Of a DNA stretch of 64,000 nucleotides, positions 1-12,312 are shown piece by piece (position 1 is the stretch's first letter; every line of letters begins with the position of its first letter). The position numbers were made by a program, and so were the translations under genes. Under the pieces are notes generated by a model. The model was not told the DNA's origin and searched no databases. It saw only the letters and a program-made list of their open reading frames with translations. Source of the DNA: Botryotinia globosa (taxonomy: Eukaryota > Ascomycota > Leotiomycetes > Helotiales > Sclerotiniaceae); the NCBI GenBank assembly GCA_014898425.1, contig RCSZ01000002.1, forward strand, positions 2,108,001 to 2,172,000, written 5' to 3'.

Positions 1-1766
1 AGAGGGTACCTCATGAACTTCAATTTTCTGAGCAGTTAGATTTTCTGTAGATCTGATGAGTATTTTCTTGTAATTATGTATACTATTCTTTACCGATGAC
101 ATACAAGAACGATGGAGAAGCTGGGGTGGTATGTATACTGATCCAATAAGCTGGATGTATTGATGGGTGGTTAAATATCTGGACCCTGGATTATGAAAAT
201 CATTTGAAGATAAAGAAATGATTGAAGGTTAGTAGAGAAAAATAACTTACCAATGTATGCGGTCAAGTTTGAAGGAGTTGATAGTGGTGATGATGATGAT
301 GATGATATTGCTATGTTAATTTCTTGCGAGACGGAATCTTCTATGGATTTATAGATAAGAATCTGAACCTATGCTGTAGCCGTGCAATATGTCAGGTTGG
401 GATCTCAATGGCATGAAAATACTTTCTAGACTGACCTACTCTAATTGATACTTGACTCAATGTAGGATATTCATATTGTACATTGATGTGTCCATTCGGG
501 CTGGAAACTTGACTTGATAGTGATATCATGACGGAGATGTCATGTTATTTGATCAGATAGAGATAATCCTCGATATCTGATATTGTATCGTACAGTCTGA
601 AGTCCCTGATTAAATTCGGTTCCTTTAAATGAAACTAATCATGTCATCTAGAATAAAGAAAATGAGTTTTTTTCGGTTGTACTGTGTTACTTTCATATGG
701 CGGTTGACACTGGAGAACACGGTTTGTCGATATGATTTGATAATGCAATATGAACTAATAGACATTGAAAGACCCTAATATTTATGATTTGACGTGAGTA
801 TTCGGAGCTGTGGTGAGAATTTTTTTTAGGTCTTGAGAAATTAGTTCAGGTCTGTGACTAGCGCGTCATTTTAAAATGTAGGTGTGGAAGGAGTATATAA
901 TTTTCAATCGTATGGATCTAATTTACATATATATTGGTTCATTCGCGCCTTCCAAAGCTATCCACAATACCGTTACTAACGATGTCACATGCCCAATACC
1001 AAAGACGTCCAATGTGAAAGGAAGTCCATCAGTGATTAAGCGAATCATCTACTAGCGAGATGGCTCCGAAGCTTATTCTAACTAGATACTTTGGTTTGAT
1101 AGTAAAAGTACACTATTGGTGATAAATCTCGAGGTTTGATATAAATATATTATCTAACGTGAGCGTTGGGTTTGATATAGTATTATCAAGATGGGCCAAT
1201 TGAATGATGAGGAATAGATGTATGTGATTATGGAGTAAATTTGGTATTGAGAGCTAGTTTATAGTGATCGGCGTATATGGTTGCTTGGTAGCACTTAACT
1301 CTCTATCAAGTTAAATATACATCCAGTTCATTTGGAAGTTCTGGAGTATATATTTCAAAAGCTTTCTCTGGTTTATTTTTATCTTCTTAAGGATTCTCCT
1401 CGAACATAAATTCATACTTACAAGTTGCTTCAGACTCTTTGGCCACATCATATATATTCAAGACAATTTTGACCTGAATTCTCAAGACGGTTCATACTAT
1501 CAGATAGATTTATATTCTCAAGCAGATTCACAAACTCAAGTTGTTTCAATTACTCTGGTGGGTTCATACATTCAAGAGATTTTGCACTTTGAGACTGACT
1601 TATGCTCTTGGGAAAAGACAGACAATCAAGTCATTTCAAGTTCTCAGAACAATTCTTACATTCAGAATAGTTCATATATTCAGGTCAGTTGACACACTTG
1701 TATAGATTCATAGTCTTGAGCTAATTGAGCTTCTTGAGACAGTCCATACTCCTTATTAGTGAAAAG
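1..1766. other. AT-rich non-coding stretch
   Basis: No supportable gene. It holds a short GAT microsatellite near 284-305 and many short TCAAGT/TTCA-rich motifs between about 1370 and 1710. The latter look like a degenerate simple repeat just 5' of the next gene. Confidence 0.5.
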
Positions 1767-2408
1767 ATGGGACGACCACAACATGGACGTCTTACCCTTA
1801 TGCCTGAGAAGTCTAAGGTTTATATGCGAGAGAAAAAGCGGCGGAGCATATGGCAGGCAGCGGAAGAACTAGAGAGACAAGCCAAGAAAACAAAAGGATT
1901 AGCACATGATGCAATGGGTGTAGACGAGAATGAGGAGGAAGAAAAGGAGAAAGATGATGGTAGCGAGGATGAGACGTGTGTGGGAATACTGAGTGATGGT
2001 AACGACGACGAGGAAGAGCGAGTAAGAGAAGGAAATTTTGAAGAGGCTCTATTCAAGAAGGCCTATCCGAGCGGATATCCTTACCACGGATTGTCTTTTG
2101 CCTTCAAATGGACTAATGAGCCCATACACCTGAACCCGGGTAGTGTTCGCGAGTACGACCGCCGCGCATACGCAAGGGTCTCCCCAACAATACAGCCGCC
2201 CTGCAGTAAAGACGAGGGACAAACGAAGATGTCTCCGCCCGAATATCCTGAAGATCTGCCGGTTCTTGGATCATGGTGCTGTGGCAAAGTAGATTGCAAG
2301 ATTCACGAGCATTCATCCCGTAAGTTCCAAGAATCTAAGAAGTTCCGGACAATTCAAGGGAAAATTATACGGATGTTACACCGGTCTAGACTTTCGGCAG
2401 ATGGCTGA
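1767..2408 (+). CDS. Hypothetical acidic protein, 213 aa
   Basis: I do not recognise this protein. The first ATG of the open frame is at 1767; the frame is open a little further upstream but only from a TTG. The N-terminal ~50 residues are basic and helix-prone. A strongly acidic Glu/Asp stretch follows at about residues 50-90. The C-terminal half ends in a Cys/His cluster (CCGKVDCKIHEH, around residue 180) that could bind a metal. It is a single exon with no close neighbour. The acidic tract makes the antisense strand open too, but that frame is only Ser-rich shadow. It could be a lineage-specific nuclear protein. The Cys/His cluster and GC-richer second half favour a real gene over chance. 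Confidence 0.5.
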   Translation: MGRPQHGRLTLMPEKSKVYMREKKRRSIWQAAEELERQAKKTKGLAHDAMGVDENEEEEKEKDDGSEDETCVGILSDGNDDEEERVREGNFEEALFKKAYPSGYPYHGLSFAFKWTNEPIHLNPGSVREYDRRAYARVSPTIQPPCSKDEGQTKMSPPEYPEDLPVLGSWCCGKVDCKIHEHSSRKFQESKKFRTIQGKIIRMLHRSRLSADG

Positions 2409-3109
2409 AGTTCATAACGGCTTTGGTCTGTATGCTATTCAATCTTTTCGCCGTCAGCCCCTCGTCAGCCCGCCTGCTTGTTTGGATAATCGAGAGGGAC
2501 CCTATCCATCGCTTATTAGATAGCGGTGAATCACTCGATCCATGTCACACAATCGAAAGATTCGTCACTGGATTATACCAAACGAATCTCCAATATCTCA
2601 TCATCCTCCAAACAATCCAAGCAAACCCTCTAACTACTTACACGATGCATCATCTCTCCTCTCCACCAAATCTCGATAATCCCGTCACTGGACCATACCA
2701 AACGAGATACCTCTCACCGTCCACATAAACTGAGTCGGTATCACTTCTGCTCTCCCTTCCTTGCCTCTGGGCTTGGATATTCCAAGCAGCAAGGCGAGGG
2801 TATAGCCGAAGAGGCCGGAGACAATACTAGAGCATATTATCTCATGATCTGGACTGCAGACTGGAAGAAGCTTTCCCTCGTTCGGAAATGATTTTGATGT
2901 TCAGAGCACCATCACCCAATCCAGTGTAATGAATGCGAGTGTTCTGACGAAGTTCTGGAACCGCATACCTTTCATTGTCAGACTCGACTTTCAAAGAGCA
3001 ATGAATCCCCAAGCTGACATCCGCGGATCTTGTTCAAGCTCAAGATTAAACTTAAGAGATGATGGACAATACCACCAAGCGAGAACGAACAAGATAAAGC
3101 AAGCAGCCA

Positions 3110-3680
3110 AGCACGTGCTATTACCCAGATTGGATGTCGTACTCACCTCCCGCTCCCGTGTATGCACGACATACCTACCCGTTTCTCATCTCCGGGACAT
3201 AGCATAGCCTGCTAGTATACATCTAAGCTTTTGTGCATCTATACACAGCACACGCCACAACAAGGCGGCGGTCAAGCAGATACCATACTATACTGTAGTG
3301 CAGATGTCCTGATAAACTTCCGCCCTCACATCCTTATATGCAAGACATACTCAGTCATCCCTATCCCTCGCCACCCTCCTCGAGCTTTGGTCCTTATATA
3401 ACATGCCAGAACCTAGCTACATGTATATCCAAGCTCAGCACTCAGCACATCCCCTACATCCACAGCACAAGCCAGGACAAGGAGGCGGCCAAGAAAACGG
3501 CCAAGCGGCAAGCATGCAAGCACATACTGTACCCTTATAATACGACAGTCACAACAGCCTCCGGGCCCATCACCTCCTTATATGCAAGACATATCCGACT
3601 GTGCCTTGCCACCCTACACCCTCAAGCTCCAGACCATAACATGCTAGATCCTAGCCATGTATGTATCCAAGCTTGAGCTC
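3110..3680. repeat. Three diverged copies of an unnamed repeat
   Basis: The phrase ATGCACGACATACC/ATGCAAGACATACT/ATGCAAGACATATC recurs at about 3162, 3338 and 3583. It sits in similar surroundings each time: a CAAGCACRT-like run before it and a CATGTATRTATCCAAGCT-like run after it. A block with ACAAGGMGGCGG and CAAG recurs between copies at about 3261 and 3479. Unit spacing is uneven (176 and 245 bp), so this is an old, indel-rich tandem duplication, not a young minisatellite. Confidence 0.55.
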
Positions 3681-6600
3681 AGCGAAAACGCACCTGTACA
3701 CCTACCACCTTCCAAGCTCGAGCTCTCTCTCACCCACTCGGCCATGTATGAAATAAATAAATAATCGAATAAATAAATACACAAACGGTAGCAAGCGCCG
3801 CTCCTCATCTAGATCCCGTAGTGGATTCGCCTACCCCAACCCAGATCCGAAGCAAGACCAAAAGCCAAATTCAAACATAGACACAAGCACCGTTATATCT
3901 ATATCCATCCATCTATCTCGTGTTATCAATATCCTCCTCGCTCAGCCCCAATCTGCACTAGCGCCGGATTTCCCGCGGCAGCATAATCGACCTATCCTAT
4001 CAGAGACCAGCACAAAAAAGCTTGGACATTAATGCACGAGAGATGAATGCCTAGAACTTATTCTATGCGGCCGAGAATGTTAAAAATATACTTGAGAATC
4101 GTATCGATGGGATGAGATGGGATGGAAGAGAGAGAGGGGTGAAAAATATCATTATCATTCGGAAAATATGATAATGAATGAATTTGTTACTAAATATTTG
4201 TAGATATAACTCTTGAGATTGACATGAACTTAGTAACAACATTGAAACACAAAACAAGAATTATGTAATCTTACAACACCACAAACCGCTTACCGGACTC
4301 CCTAAACTTCCTTCCCGGTGACCACACAACAACACCACACGACACCAAACCATCTCATCTCATCTCACCCAAAGTGAAAAAAGAGAAGAAAAAAAAAAAC
4401 ATCGTGAGATTTCCCCTCTCCAAAAGGTGGGCGATACAACATTGCTCGAAAATGTACGCTAACGATTTGCCCCATGCGCATCCCACGCTCTCGCTTCGCT
4501 TCACTAATAGAATTATTAGAAGCGATAGCTTGAACTGATTACCATCCCAGATAAAATTGATAAAAGTAAAAAAAAATTAACGTTTATTTCATTTGTGGGT
4601 TTAGTCTAGGGATGTGGCAACAATGTGGGATCCTGTGCATATCTTCTGTCGGTGAAGCACGCAGATGAAGAAAGATAAAGGGATGGGAATCATGGGATGA
4701 GATGGAGGGATTGCGAATCCCTATGCATAGGTATGTCTCTCTATCTAGGTTTCTGCAGAGCTTTGTTCACTTTGTGCTTTTGCGAATGCTAAGACCGGAA
4801 GGATAGGACTAGTTGTACTCCGTACAGTAGTTTGTGGGTTGGTGGTTTATTATGCTTTACGAGGGAGCGGTATGTAACCTTATGAATTGGATTCTCGTGC
4901 ATTTCTGTTAAAACTATGCTTATACATCGTGTGATAGATTGGAGAAGCAGAACGTACAGTACAAAGTACAGTATAGATTTCTAAATTTCAATTTGCTACC
5001 GAAGATGCTGGAGAAGCAAGCTGCCAAGCGGACAAGCAAACGTCCATCTTTAGAAATTCTCAATTATTGCGCGATAGATACAAAAGGAGAATACCCATAT
5101 AAATGCTCACGCGGGCACATGTTAGCAACAGATAATGTTTTGAAGATGTGGGGAAAGATTCAATTTTTTTTTTTTTTTGCAAAAAGGTCTAGAAAGGAGG
5201 CGATTTATTTTTCTTCATTTTATTTTTGTATCGAGTAGTCTGGATACGTTGCAGAAGATGCAGTGCACAGTCTCGAATCTTTGAAGGGTGTTCGATGGTT
5301 GAAATGCGTGTCTTGCATTGCATGTTGCATATTGCTACCACACATGCTGATTGTACGTGGTATGCAACTAAAATAGTACATACTGTGCCTCTGAAAAAAT
5401 ATTTTGCTCGTCTGCTCGAAGCTCGAACTTCGTATGTGAGTTGGAGTGGGTGTGTCTTAAAAGTTAGGTTTTGGGTAGGAAAATAAGGTGGTAGTCAGGT
5501 ACCAAGATGAATGAGAAGTACAAGAAGCCCTGTAAAGTCTGTGAGGCCCAGGGTGCAGAAGTCTGTGCAGCTGTGAAAGAGACAAACATGAAGCTAGAAA
5601 TTGACATCGTGACCTTTTCCACGACGGATAAGAAGTTTTTGGTTGGGGGGTCGCCGGTGATGAGACTCGAAAGGGGTTGATAAACCGATCAATATCGTTC
5701 TAGAAGGGTGGTCTTGTGGGGTGAAAGTAAGTCGATGGATACTCAAATGCTTATCCGCGGAATCAGTCCCATGCTTTTTGACTGGAATTACCTATTAAGG
5801 TGTAAACAGATGAGCGTGCAGTGCCATGCACGACTGCACGGTCTTTGGTTCCAATACCTGTATCGTATCGGTGTTCCGGCATTCAATTTTGGTTTTGATT
5901 GATGTGTTTCTGTTTCTGTTGGCCTTTCTCCAGGAATAGAAGTAAAAGGTTAAAAAGTCTAATTGTGGAAAAAGACGTTAAGTCAAATTAGGAAATCCCG
6001 TCGGATGTCCCAATTCAATATTTTACCCCCAAACTCTTTGGAGCCTGGAGAGGGGGCTGGACTGGTCAGTGTTTAGGTAGGAAATTGGAAACTAGACAGG
6101 CGGGGCGGAATGAGTCTCGGAGTAGAGATGGTTTGTAACGTTTGGACATTGATATACGGGCGAGGCTGTGGTCGAATACCTTTGTTGTCTCGGCTCTAGC
6201 CTCTGGTGGGTTTCAACAATATTGTCAGTCAGATAGATCGTCTTTGACTCTTTTGTGTTTTTGCAACTATTGTAGTTTGAAGTTCCATCTTGGGACCTCG
6301 GAATTGGATTAACAGAATAGACACGAGGAACTGGACTGTGCTGGGTGGACAATACAATACTATTTTGAGCACGAGAGCAATTTGAGTTTTTTTGGGGGGG
6401 GAGACTGGAGTAATGGGGTGTGGAAAAGGGGTAGTCCTTGAGTCGTGCGTGCATGGTGATATTTTCAAAATTGAAAACAGTTCCGTAGAAAAAGAGAGAT
6501 TGATCACAGTCAATTTTGTGGGGGGAAGAGGGGATACCATGGTGTGAATAGAAAATGGGATTTTTGACAACAGAATTAAGAATGCCGAGATAAATGTGTT

Positions 6601-6720
6601 GTCAGTGAGTACGTACCCAACCAAGCAAGTGTCGTGATATTCTTGTGAGTAGATCTTTTTCATCATGATGAATTCATTGATGACATGAAATGGAAAGATC
6701 TCATTCCAAGATATGATTGT

Positions 6721-6806
6721 ATGATGATATATGATGATATATGATGATATATGATGATATATGATGATATATGATGATATATGATGATATATGATGATAT
6801 ATGATA
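6721..6806. repeat. 10-bp tandem repeat (ATGATGATAT)x8
   Basis: Eight near-perfect head-to-tail copies of ATGATGATAT, ending in a partial copy. No coding role; the antisense open frame is only a low-complexity shadow. Confidence 0.95.
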
Positions 6807-7243
6807 TCTGAGCTCGATGAAAGAAGAAACTAATGTCAAACCAACCAACTCATGACTTTGGAAAACAATGGGGGCATGATGTTATGTATACGTACGTGCT
6901 ATCGAGATATGAGATTTCTCATTTCTCGATGATTGAAAGATGGTCAATTGAAATTTCATCATAACCTAAGAAACGTGATATCATTTTCAAGGCAGAAAGA
7001 CAAGACTTGGTTGAGCCGTTTCTAACAATCTTTCGATTCGTTTATGTTGACGTTGGCCATTCTGTAAGGACCGAAGATTTGCAGATTTGCAGTCGAACCT
7101 TGGAATCCCCCACCATAGCGCCTCAAGTAAACACAGCCACATGTAATATTGTGGATCACCTGGGCTGGGCTGGGCATGAGGTGGTTAGATATTCGCCTGG
7201 GAGAGACCTGTCAAGGCGATACCGGTAAAGCATCAGGATCAAT

Positions 7244-7374
7244 CAGCATGAGCATGAGCATGAGCATGAGCATGAGCATGAGCATCAGCATGAGCATGAG
7301 CATCAGCATGAGCATGAGCATGAGCATTAGCATTAGCATCAGCATTAGCATCAACATCAACATCAACATCAGCA
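7244..7374. repeat. Hexanucleotide repeat, (GAGCAT)n and variants
   Basis: About 130 bp of GAGCAT with interspersed CAGCAT, TAGCAT and CAACAT units. The variants cluster towards the right-hand end, which suggests growth from the left. It opens frames on both strands (Met-Ser or Ala-His repeats) that I do not regard as genes. Confidence 0.9.
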
Positions 7375-8172
7375 AATCGATGAGATCTCAACGAGCTAAA
7401 ACAACTTCCTCGTAAAAATAAGTGGAGGAGTATACGGTATATGGACCATGGTATATCATATATGGATGTTGGAGCCCAAAGAATGCAAAGCGAAAACTCC
7501 ATGTGTGTGCACGATGTAACTAACTACTGTAGGTACTAACTCTAGTATACTTGTACACCTGCACTGTACACTGCACTGTACACTGCACACCCTCCACTAC
7601 CGACCATCACACTATCCTCCGTAAGTGCAGATGCCAACCAACATGGATTCCACGGAAGTACCCAAGTAGAAAGAGCACAGCGCGACAGACTGAGCACAGA
7701 TCTCCTTCCTATTCAAAGGACGGACTTGAAGGGTGACTCTAGCCTCCTGATAAACTTTCTACCTAGGTCTTTTCAACACATTCTACTCGAGGAAAGTGCA
7801 TGGATATTTCTATAGGGTGACGAACCACTGGGCGGCATAATTCCAATCATCCAGCTTCATAGGACGGAAATAATTCTTCCGTTTTCATAGAACACGCCTC
7901 GAACTTTTGGGTGAAAGGCCAGCCAGCCAATTCAATGAATCAGCCAGACGGCTTTTGGTGTACAGAACAATTTTACAGTTTCATGTTGCTCTCTGGAAGA
8001 AATCCAATGCAGCTGGAGAGTCGAGAAAGTGGGCTGAGGAAGAATCGAGAGAGACTCGAGAGCGAAATGGAGAATAACGATTGAACGGAAAGATAGTACC
8101 GTACCGAAGTTAATAGAGCGTCTAGGTGCCCAATTAACACTTGATAGATTAGATGGTTGACTTTATACTTGG

Positions 8173-8249
8173 TCAATCTAGTATCAATCTAGTATCAATC
8201 TAGTATCAATCTAGTATCAATCTAGTATCAATCTAGTATCAATCTAGCA
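8173..8249. repeat. 11-bp tandem repeat (TCAATCTAGTA)x7
   Basis: Seven head-to-tail copies of TCAATCTAGTA; only the last differs (TCAATCTAGCA). A TAG in each unit keeps at least one frame closed, so it is non-coding. Confidence 0.95.
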
Positions 8250-9327
8250 TGTATTCAGTAATAACTAGATCTTCTTCTACCTCTCTGTATAAGCCAAGCA
8301 AGCAATCAGCTTCAAAGCTTTATTTTCCCATACAGAGTACTCATAGTCTATAAAGGCCACTGTTACCGGACCTGGCTCCCATGAATCTTGGTTGATCATC
8401 TGTCCCGTGACCCGTCACATGTCGCCCTGGAAAATGGATCGTGTTCTGCGTGTTCTGCGGTGTTCTGTGCAGAGGGTCTACATGGTTCTTGTGGAGTGTT
8501 CAACATGGATTCTAGCTCTTTCCCCTCTAGTTGAAGGAAATTGATACCGGATTGGGACTAAGAAGAAACGCTAATTACACCTGCTTACCACTTGGCTGCG
8601 CGGGATCGATATTTTCCATCTCTATCCGTGCATTTACTTATTTAAATTCGTACCAAAATAATTAAAAATTAAAAAAGATGACCCAGTCACCCAGGTCCCA
8701 AGTGAGTCGTGACCTAGAAAGAGGGGCCGCCCCCCGCTTCATCTGGCACACCAAGGAAGAACGGAACCTCCGACGAGGCGCCATCGACAATCGAAATTTT
8801 ATACTAAGGATCTTTTACTGGAGTACGAGTAAAAGTAAAAGAGGACGAATTTAATTCCTTGGTACGAGAATGCGAGTAACGGTGAGATGTTCCTAAAACG
8901 TCTTGGTTCGTCTTGGTTCGTCTTGGTTCAACTTGGTAGATCTTTTTTCCCGGTACACCCCTTCTAAGTTCTTTCTACCTTTCCTCCATCTAGTCCCTCC
9001 ACAATGATCCACATACGGTCTACCTCCACCAATTCCTTAACATGTCATACTAGCGAGTTCTCCCCTCGCGCTTACTCCGTGCTCTTCCTTCCCGCAGGAC
9101 CGTAACAAAGCCTCCTTCATTCCCCACCTCCACTACTCCCCCAAAGTATTATAACTCCAACACATCCCCCCCTCGATTTCATCCTCCTCATACCAACCAA
9201 CAAACACTTCTTCTCAAGAATCCTTTCTTCGCGCTTCAGTTTCATAGTACTCCCACGTCAAGCCTTGCTTCTTACTATCCCCATTATCTTATTTTTATAT
9301 CGCTTCGCAGACAAACACATTCCCATC

Positions 9328-11137
9328 ATGATGATGCACCCAACACCACCGCCCTCGATACCACACAGTGATATCGATAGCTTCAAATACAGAAGAGACG
9401 CAGAGTTCCGGAACCGTGAGATTCCAAGCCCAGAGGAAGCCGAATATGTCGAACACATCGAACAAACCAAAACACATCTGCCAGGAGATTTGACTCAGAC
9501 CGAGGAGGAAGGACAGAAACATTGGTTTATTGGTAGCATTGACCAAGGCACAACCTCTACAAGATTCATTATCTTCAATGGAGAGGGGCAACCTGTTGCC
9601 ATGCACCAGCATGAATTCGAAAACATGTACCCCGAGTCCGGGTAAGTTTTATTGCTCTGCCCTTTCTATCGATTCCACACGCTAACAAGACTCTTTTCGC
9701 AGATGGCATGAACATGACCCTCAAGAATTGGTCAACTCTGTGGATGAGTGTGTAGACAAGGCAACGGAGAAATTCCTTGAATTAGGATACAAGAAGTCCG
9801 ATATCAAAGCCATTGGAATTACCAACCAACGTGAAACAACTATCTGCTGGGACACAAACACTGGAGAACCATTATACAATGCCGTTGTCTGGCCCGATAC
9901 CCGAACCACCGCTCTTGTGCGCGAGCTCAAAGAGTCGGAAGGAGCAGATGAGATCCTTCAATTGTGTGGTCTGCCACTCTCTACATACCCTTCCAGCGTT
10001 AAGCTCATGTGGATGTACCGAAACGTTGAAGCTATCAAGAACGCATACGATGAAGGCAGATTATCTTTTGGAACAGTCGACTCTTGGTTGATCTACAAAC
10101 TCAATGGAGGAAAGGAAGGCGGTATTCATGTCACAGATACCACCAATGCTTCTAGAACCATGTTCATGAACCTTCACACTTTACAATACGATGACAAGCT
10201 CCTCAACTTCTTCCAACTCGACAGAAAAAACGTCACCCTTCCAAAAATCGTTCCTTCCTCAGACAAGGAAGCTTTCGGCAAGATGGCCTACGGTGCTCTC
10301 GAAGGCACCAGAATCACTGGCTGTCTCGGAGACCAATCATCCGCTTTGGTCGGTCAATGCGGCTTCAAGCCTGGTCATGCAAAGAACACATATGGAACTG
10401 GCTGCTTCCTTCTCTACAACGTTGGTGACAAGCCCGTAGTATCAAAATATGGTCTTTTGGCTACCGTCGCATACGATTTTGGCAATGGCCGAAAACCAGT
10501 TTACGCTCTTGAGGGTAGCATTGCTGTTGCAGGTTCCGGTGTCAAGTTCTTGATGAACAACTTGGGTTTCATTGCACACTCAAGCAAGATCACCGAATTG
10601 GCAGAGACTGTTGATGACAACGGAGGTGTAGTATTCGTTACTGCTTTCTCTGGTTTATTCGCTCCATACTGGATTGATGATGCCAAGGGAACACTTTTCG
10701 GCATCACTCAACACACACAACGTGGTCACATCGCCCGTGCTACCCTTGAAGCTACCTGTTTCCAAACCAAGGCCATCCTTGATGCGATGGAGAAAGACTC
10801 TGGACACAAGTTGGAAGGACTCGCTGTCGATGGTGGCATGTCCAACTCTGACCTTTGCATGCAAACACAAGCCGATGTTCTCAACATCCCAATCAACAGA
10901 CCAGTTATGCGCGAAACCACAGCACTCGGAGCCGCAATCGCAGCGGGCTTCGCAGTTGGAATCTGGAAGGAGTTTGATGAGCTCAAGGAGATCAATCGTG
11001 ACGACAGAACTATCTTCGAACCAAAAATGAAGCCAGCAAAGGCTGCCCGTATGTTCAAGAAATGGGGACAAGCCGTTGAGATGAGCAGGGGATGGGTCCT
11101 ACAAAACGAGGATGAGAACGATGACGACGTCGACTAA
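9328..11137 (+). CDS. GUT1: Glycerol kinase (FGGY family), 582 aa
   Basis: Phosphorylates glycerol with ATP to glycerol 3-phosphate, the entry step of glycerol catabolism, in the cytosol or at the mitochondrial surface. Two exons: 9328-9641 and 9703-11137. The 61-nt intron has a GTAAGT donor, a GCTAAC branch and a CGCAG acceptor, and the joined frame reads GWHEHDPQELV, as the family requires. The nucleotide-binding opening GSIDQGTTSTR is at residues 69-79. Further family marks are the ITNQRETT segment, FGGY-type GSIAVAGSGVKFLMNNLGF, VDGGMSNSD and the ETTALGAAIAAG stretch near the end. The tail is acidic. About 65 residues precede the kinase fold, longer than bacterial GlpK. Three consecutive ATGs open the frame and I chose the first; a TTG-started upstream extension is not supported. 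Nearest neighbour is ysh1, convergent. Confidence 0.97.
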
Positions 11138-12312
11138 ATCCCCAATTAAATGAGGCGAGGGGATGGGGATGAGATGGAGATAATGGATAATAATTCAACT
11201 CACGAAGCGGGTAAATATGGGGCGATGAAGATAAAAAGATGTGTGGATATACCCCAGGACGATTGATTGCTTGCATAGATGCACAGAATGTTGGGATTTG
11301 GGATTTAGGGCTGGGTGTTTTGGCGCGCGGCTGGAAACCCTTCTTGGTGGTATAAATTTTAGGCATCTTTTCTAGCGATGGATGGATGGGTTGTTTGTAG
11401 CATTATTCGCATATATATGATGACTTGAGCTTGAAGCTTGGTCGATTCTGGATGGGATATAGGAAGAGAAATAATGGGGAGGTTTAACGACATTTACGAA
11501 TATTCAAAATAAAAATAAAATATAAAACTTCCTAAAAAAAAGACTTGATTGATTTGTTTGTTACATTGTGATTGGGAAGTTGAAGCTGAATGTGATATTT
11601 CGAACTTTCAATGTATTGGAATGAGAAGGTGCCATGAGAATCTTACTTTGAAGGCGAATGCGCGAGAAAATCAAAATGAGAATGAAAGGGAAGGGAATGA
11701 TTCTTGGGAGTGATATCTATTCTTAGCAGTTGTGATAACTTTTTAATCGATTCGGTCTCCCTACCTATCCGAAGCTGATGCTACGCCGAATACATGAAGC
11801 GCCCGCCTTCTTGAACGTTCTGTTTTGGTGGAAGCAGATGATGATCTGTTTCCGACGTCTCATCTACGAGGGAATAGCAAGTAAGACTAGGTAATAAGAA
11901 GAAAGCTGAGCGAGTATGTTAAATGTATATATGATTGGTGAGATAGGACATAGGGGGATTGTAAAAGTGAAGCGAGGGGGGAGATCTGGGGGTTGAGCCA
12001 GAAATTGGGTGGGTGGATGGGATTCATATCGTGTATGTGTGTTTGTGTTTATTCCTTCTTTCATTTGTTGAAAAATTCTCGGTATAGTGAAGGTTTCTAT
12101 CTACGATCTACTATCTACTTGGAATAGTTCTCTCTCTCTCTCTCTCTCACAAACATCGCATTTGTGCATTTAGTGCAAAGTCAGTGATTCTTGATCCTCG
12201 TCCTCATCCTCGTTTGTGTAGCTATTATGAATTTCTTCTTTGCCCTTCCCTTTCCCATCTTCCATTTCTCTCATATCGGGAGGACGTATCTAGCTCCAAT
12301 ATCTCTCTTAAC
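11138..12312. other. Convergent intergenic region
   Basis: Lies between the 3' ends of glycerol kinase and ysh1. It contains poly-A-like and AT-rich runs around 11500-11540, a (CT)n run near 12129-12148 and no supportable gene. Both 3' UTRs and terminators probably sit here. Confidence 0.5.

Larger units (their letters stand above)
2409..9327. other. 7-kb gene-free region with repeats and pyrimidine-rich 5' leader
   Basis: No gene model survives here; open frames are short, overlap in several frames and lack motifs. It holds a two-copy ~120-bp repeat (2564-2710), three copies of a diverged repeat (3110-3680), and microsatellites at 6721, 7244 and 8173 (listed separately). A pyrimidine-rich tract at about 8950-9260 lies directly upstream of the glycerol kinase start and is probably its promoter and 5' leader. 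Confidence 0.5.

Noticed and set aside
3338..3676. 112-codon ORF over the degenerate repeat
   Set aside because: It spans two repeat copies, lacks conserved character, and similar frames are open by chance in this C-rich stretch.
4939..5486. ORFs of 99 and 86 codons
   Set aside because: Low-complexity, includes a poly-T run translated as poly-Phe; no motif or splice support.
6721..6806. Possible CRISPR-like or other spaced repeat array
   Set aside because: Units are contiguous with no spacers, and the genome is eukaryotic; it is a microsatellite.
7149..7502. Met-Ser and Ala-His repeat ORFs on both strands
   Set aside because: They are translations of the GAGCAT microsatellite; no unique protein sequence beyond the repeat.
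10655..11071. 138-codon minus-strand ORF
   Set aside because: Antisense shadow of the glycerol kinase exon; no motif.
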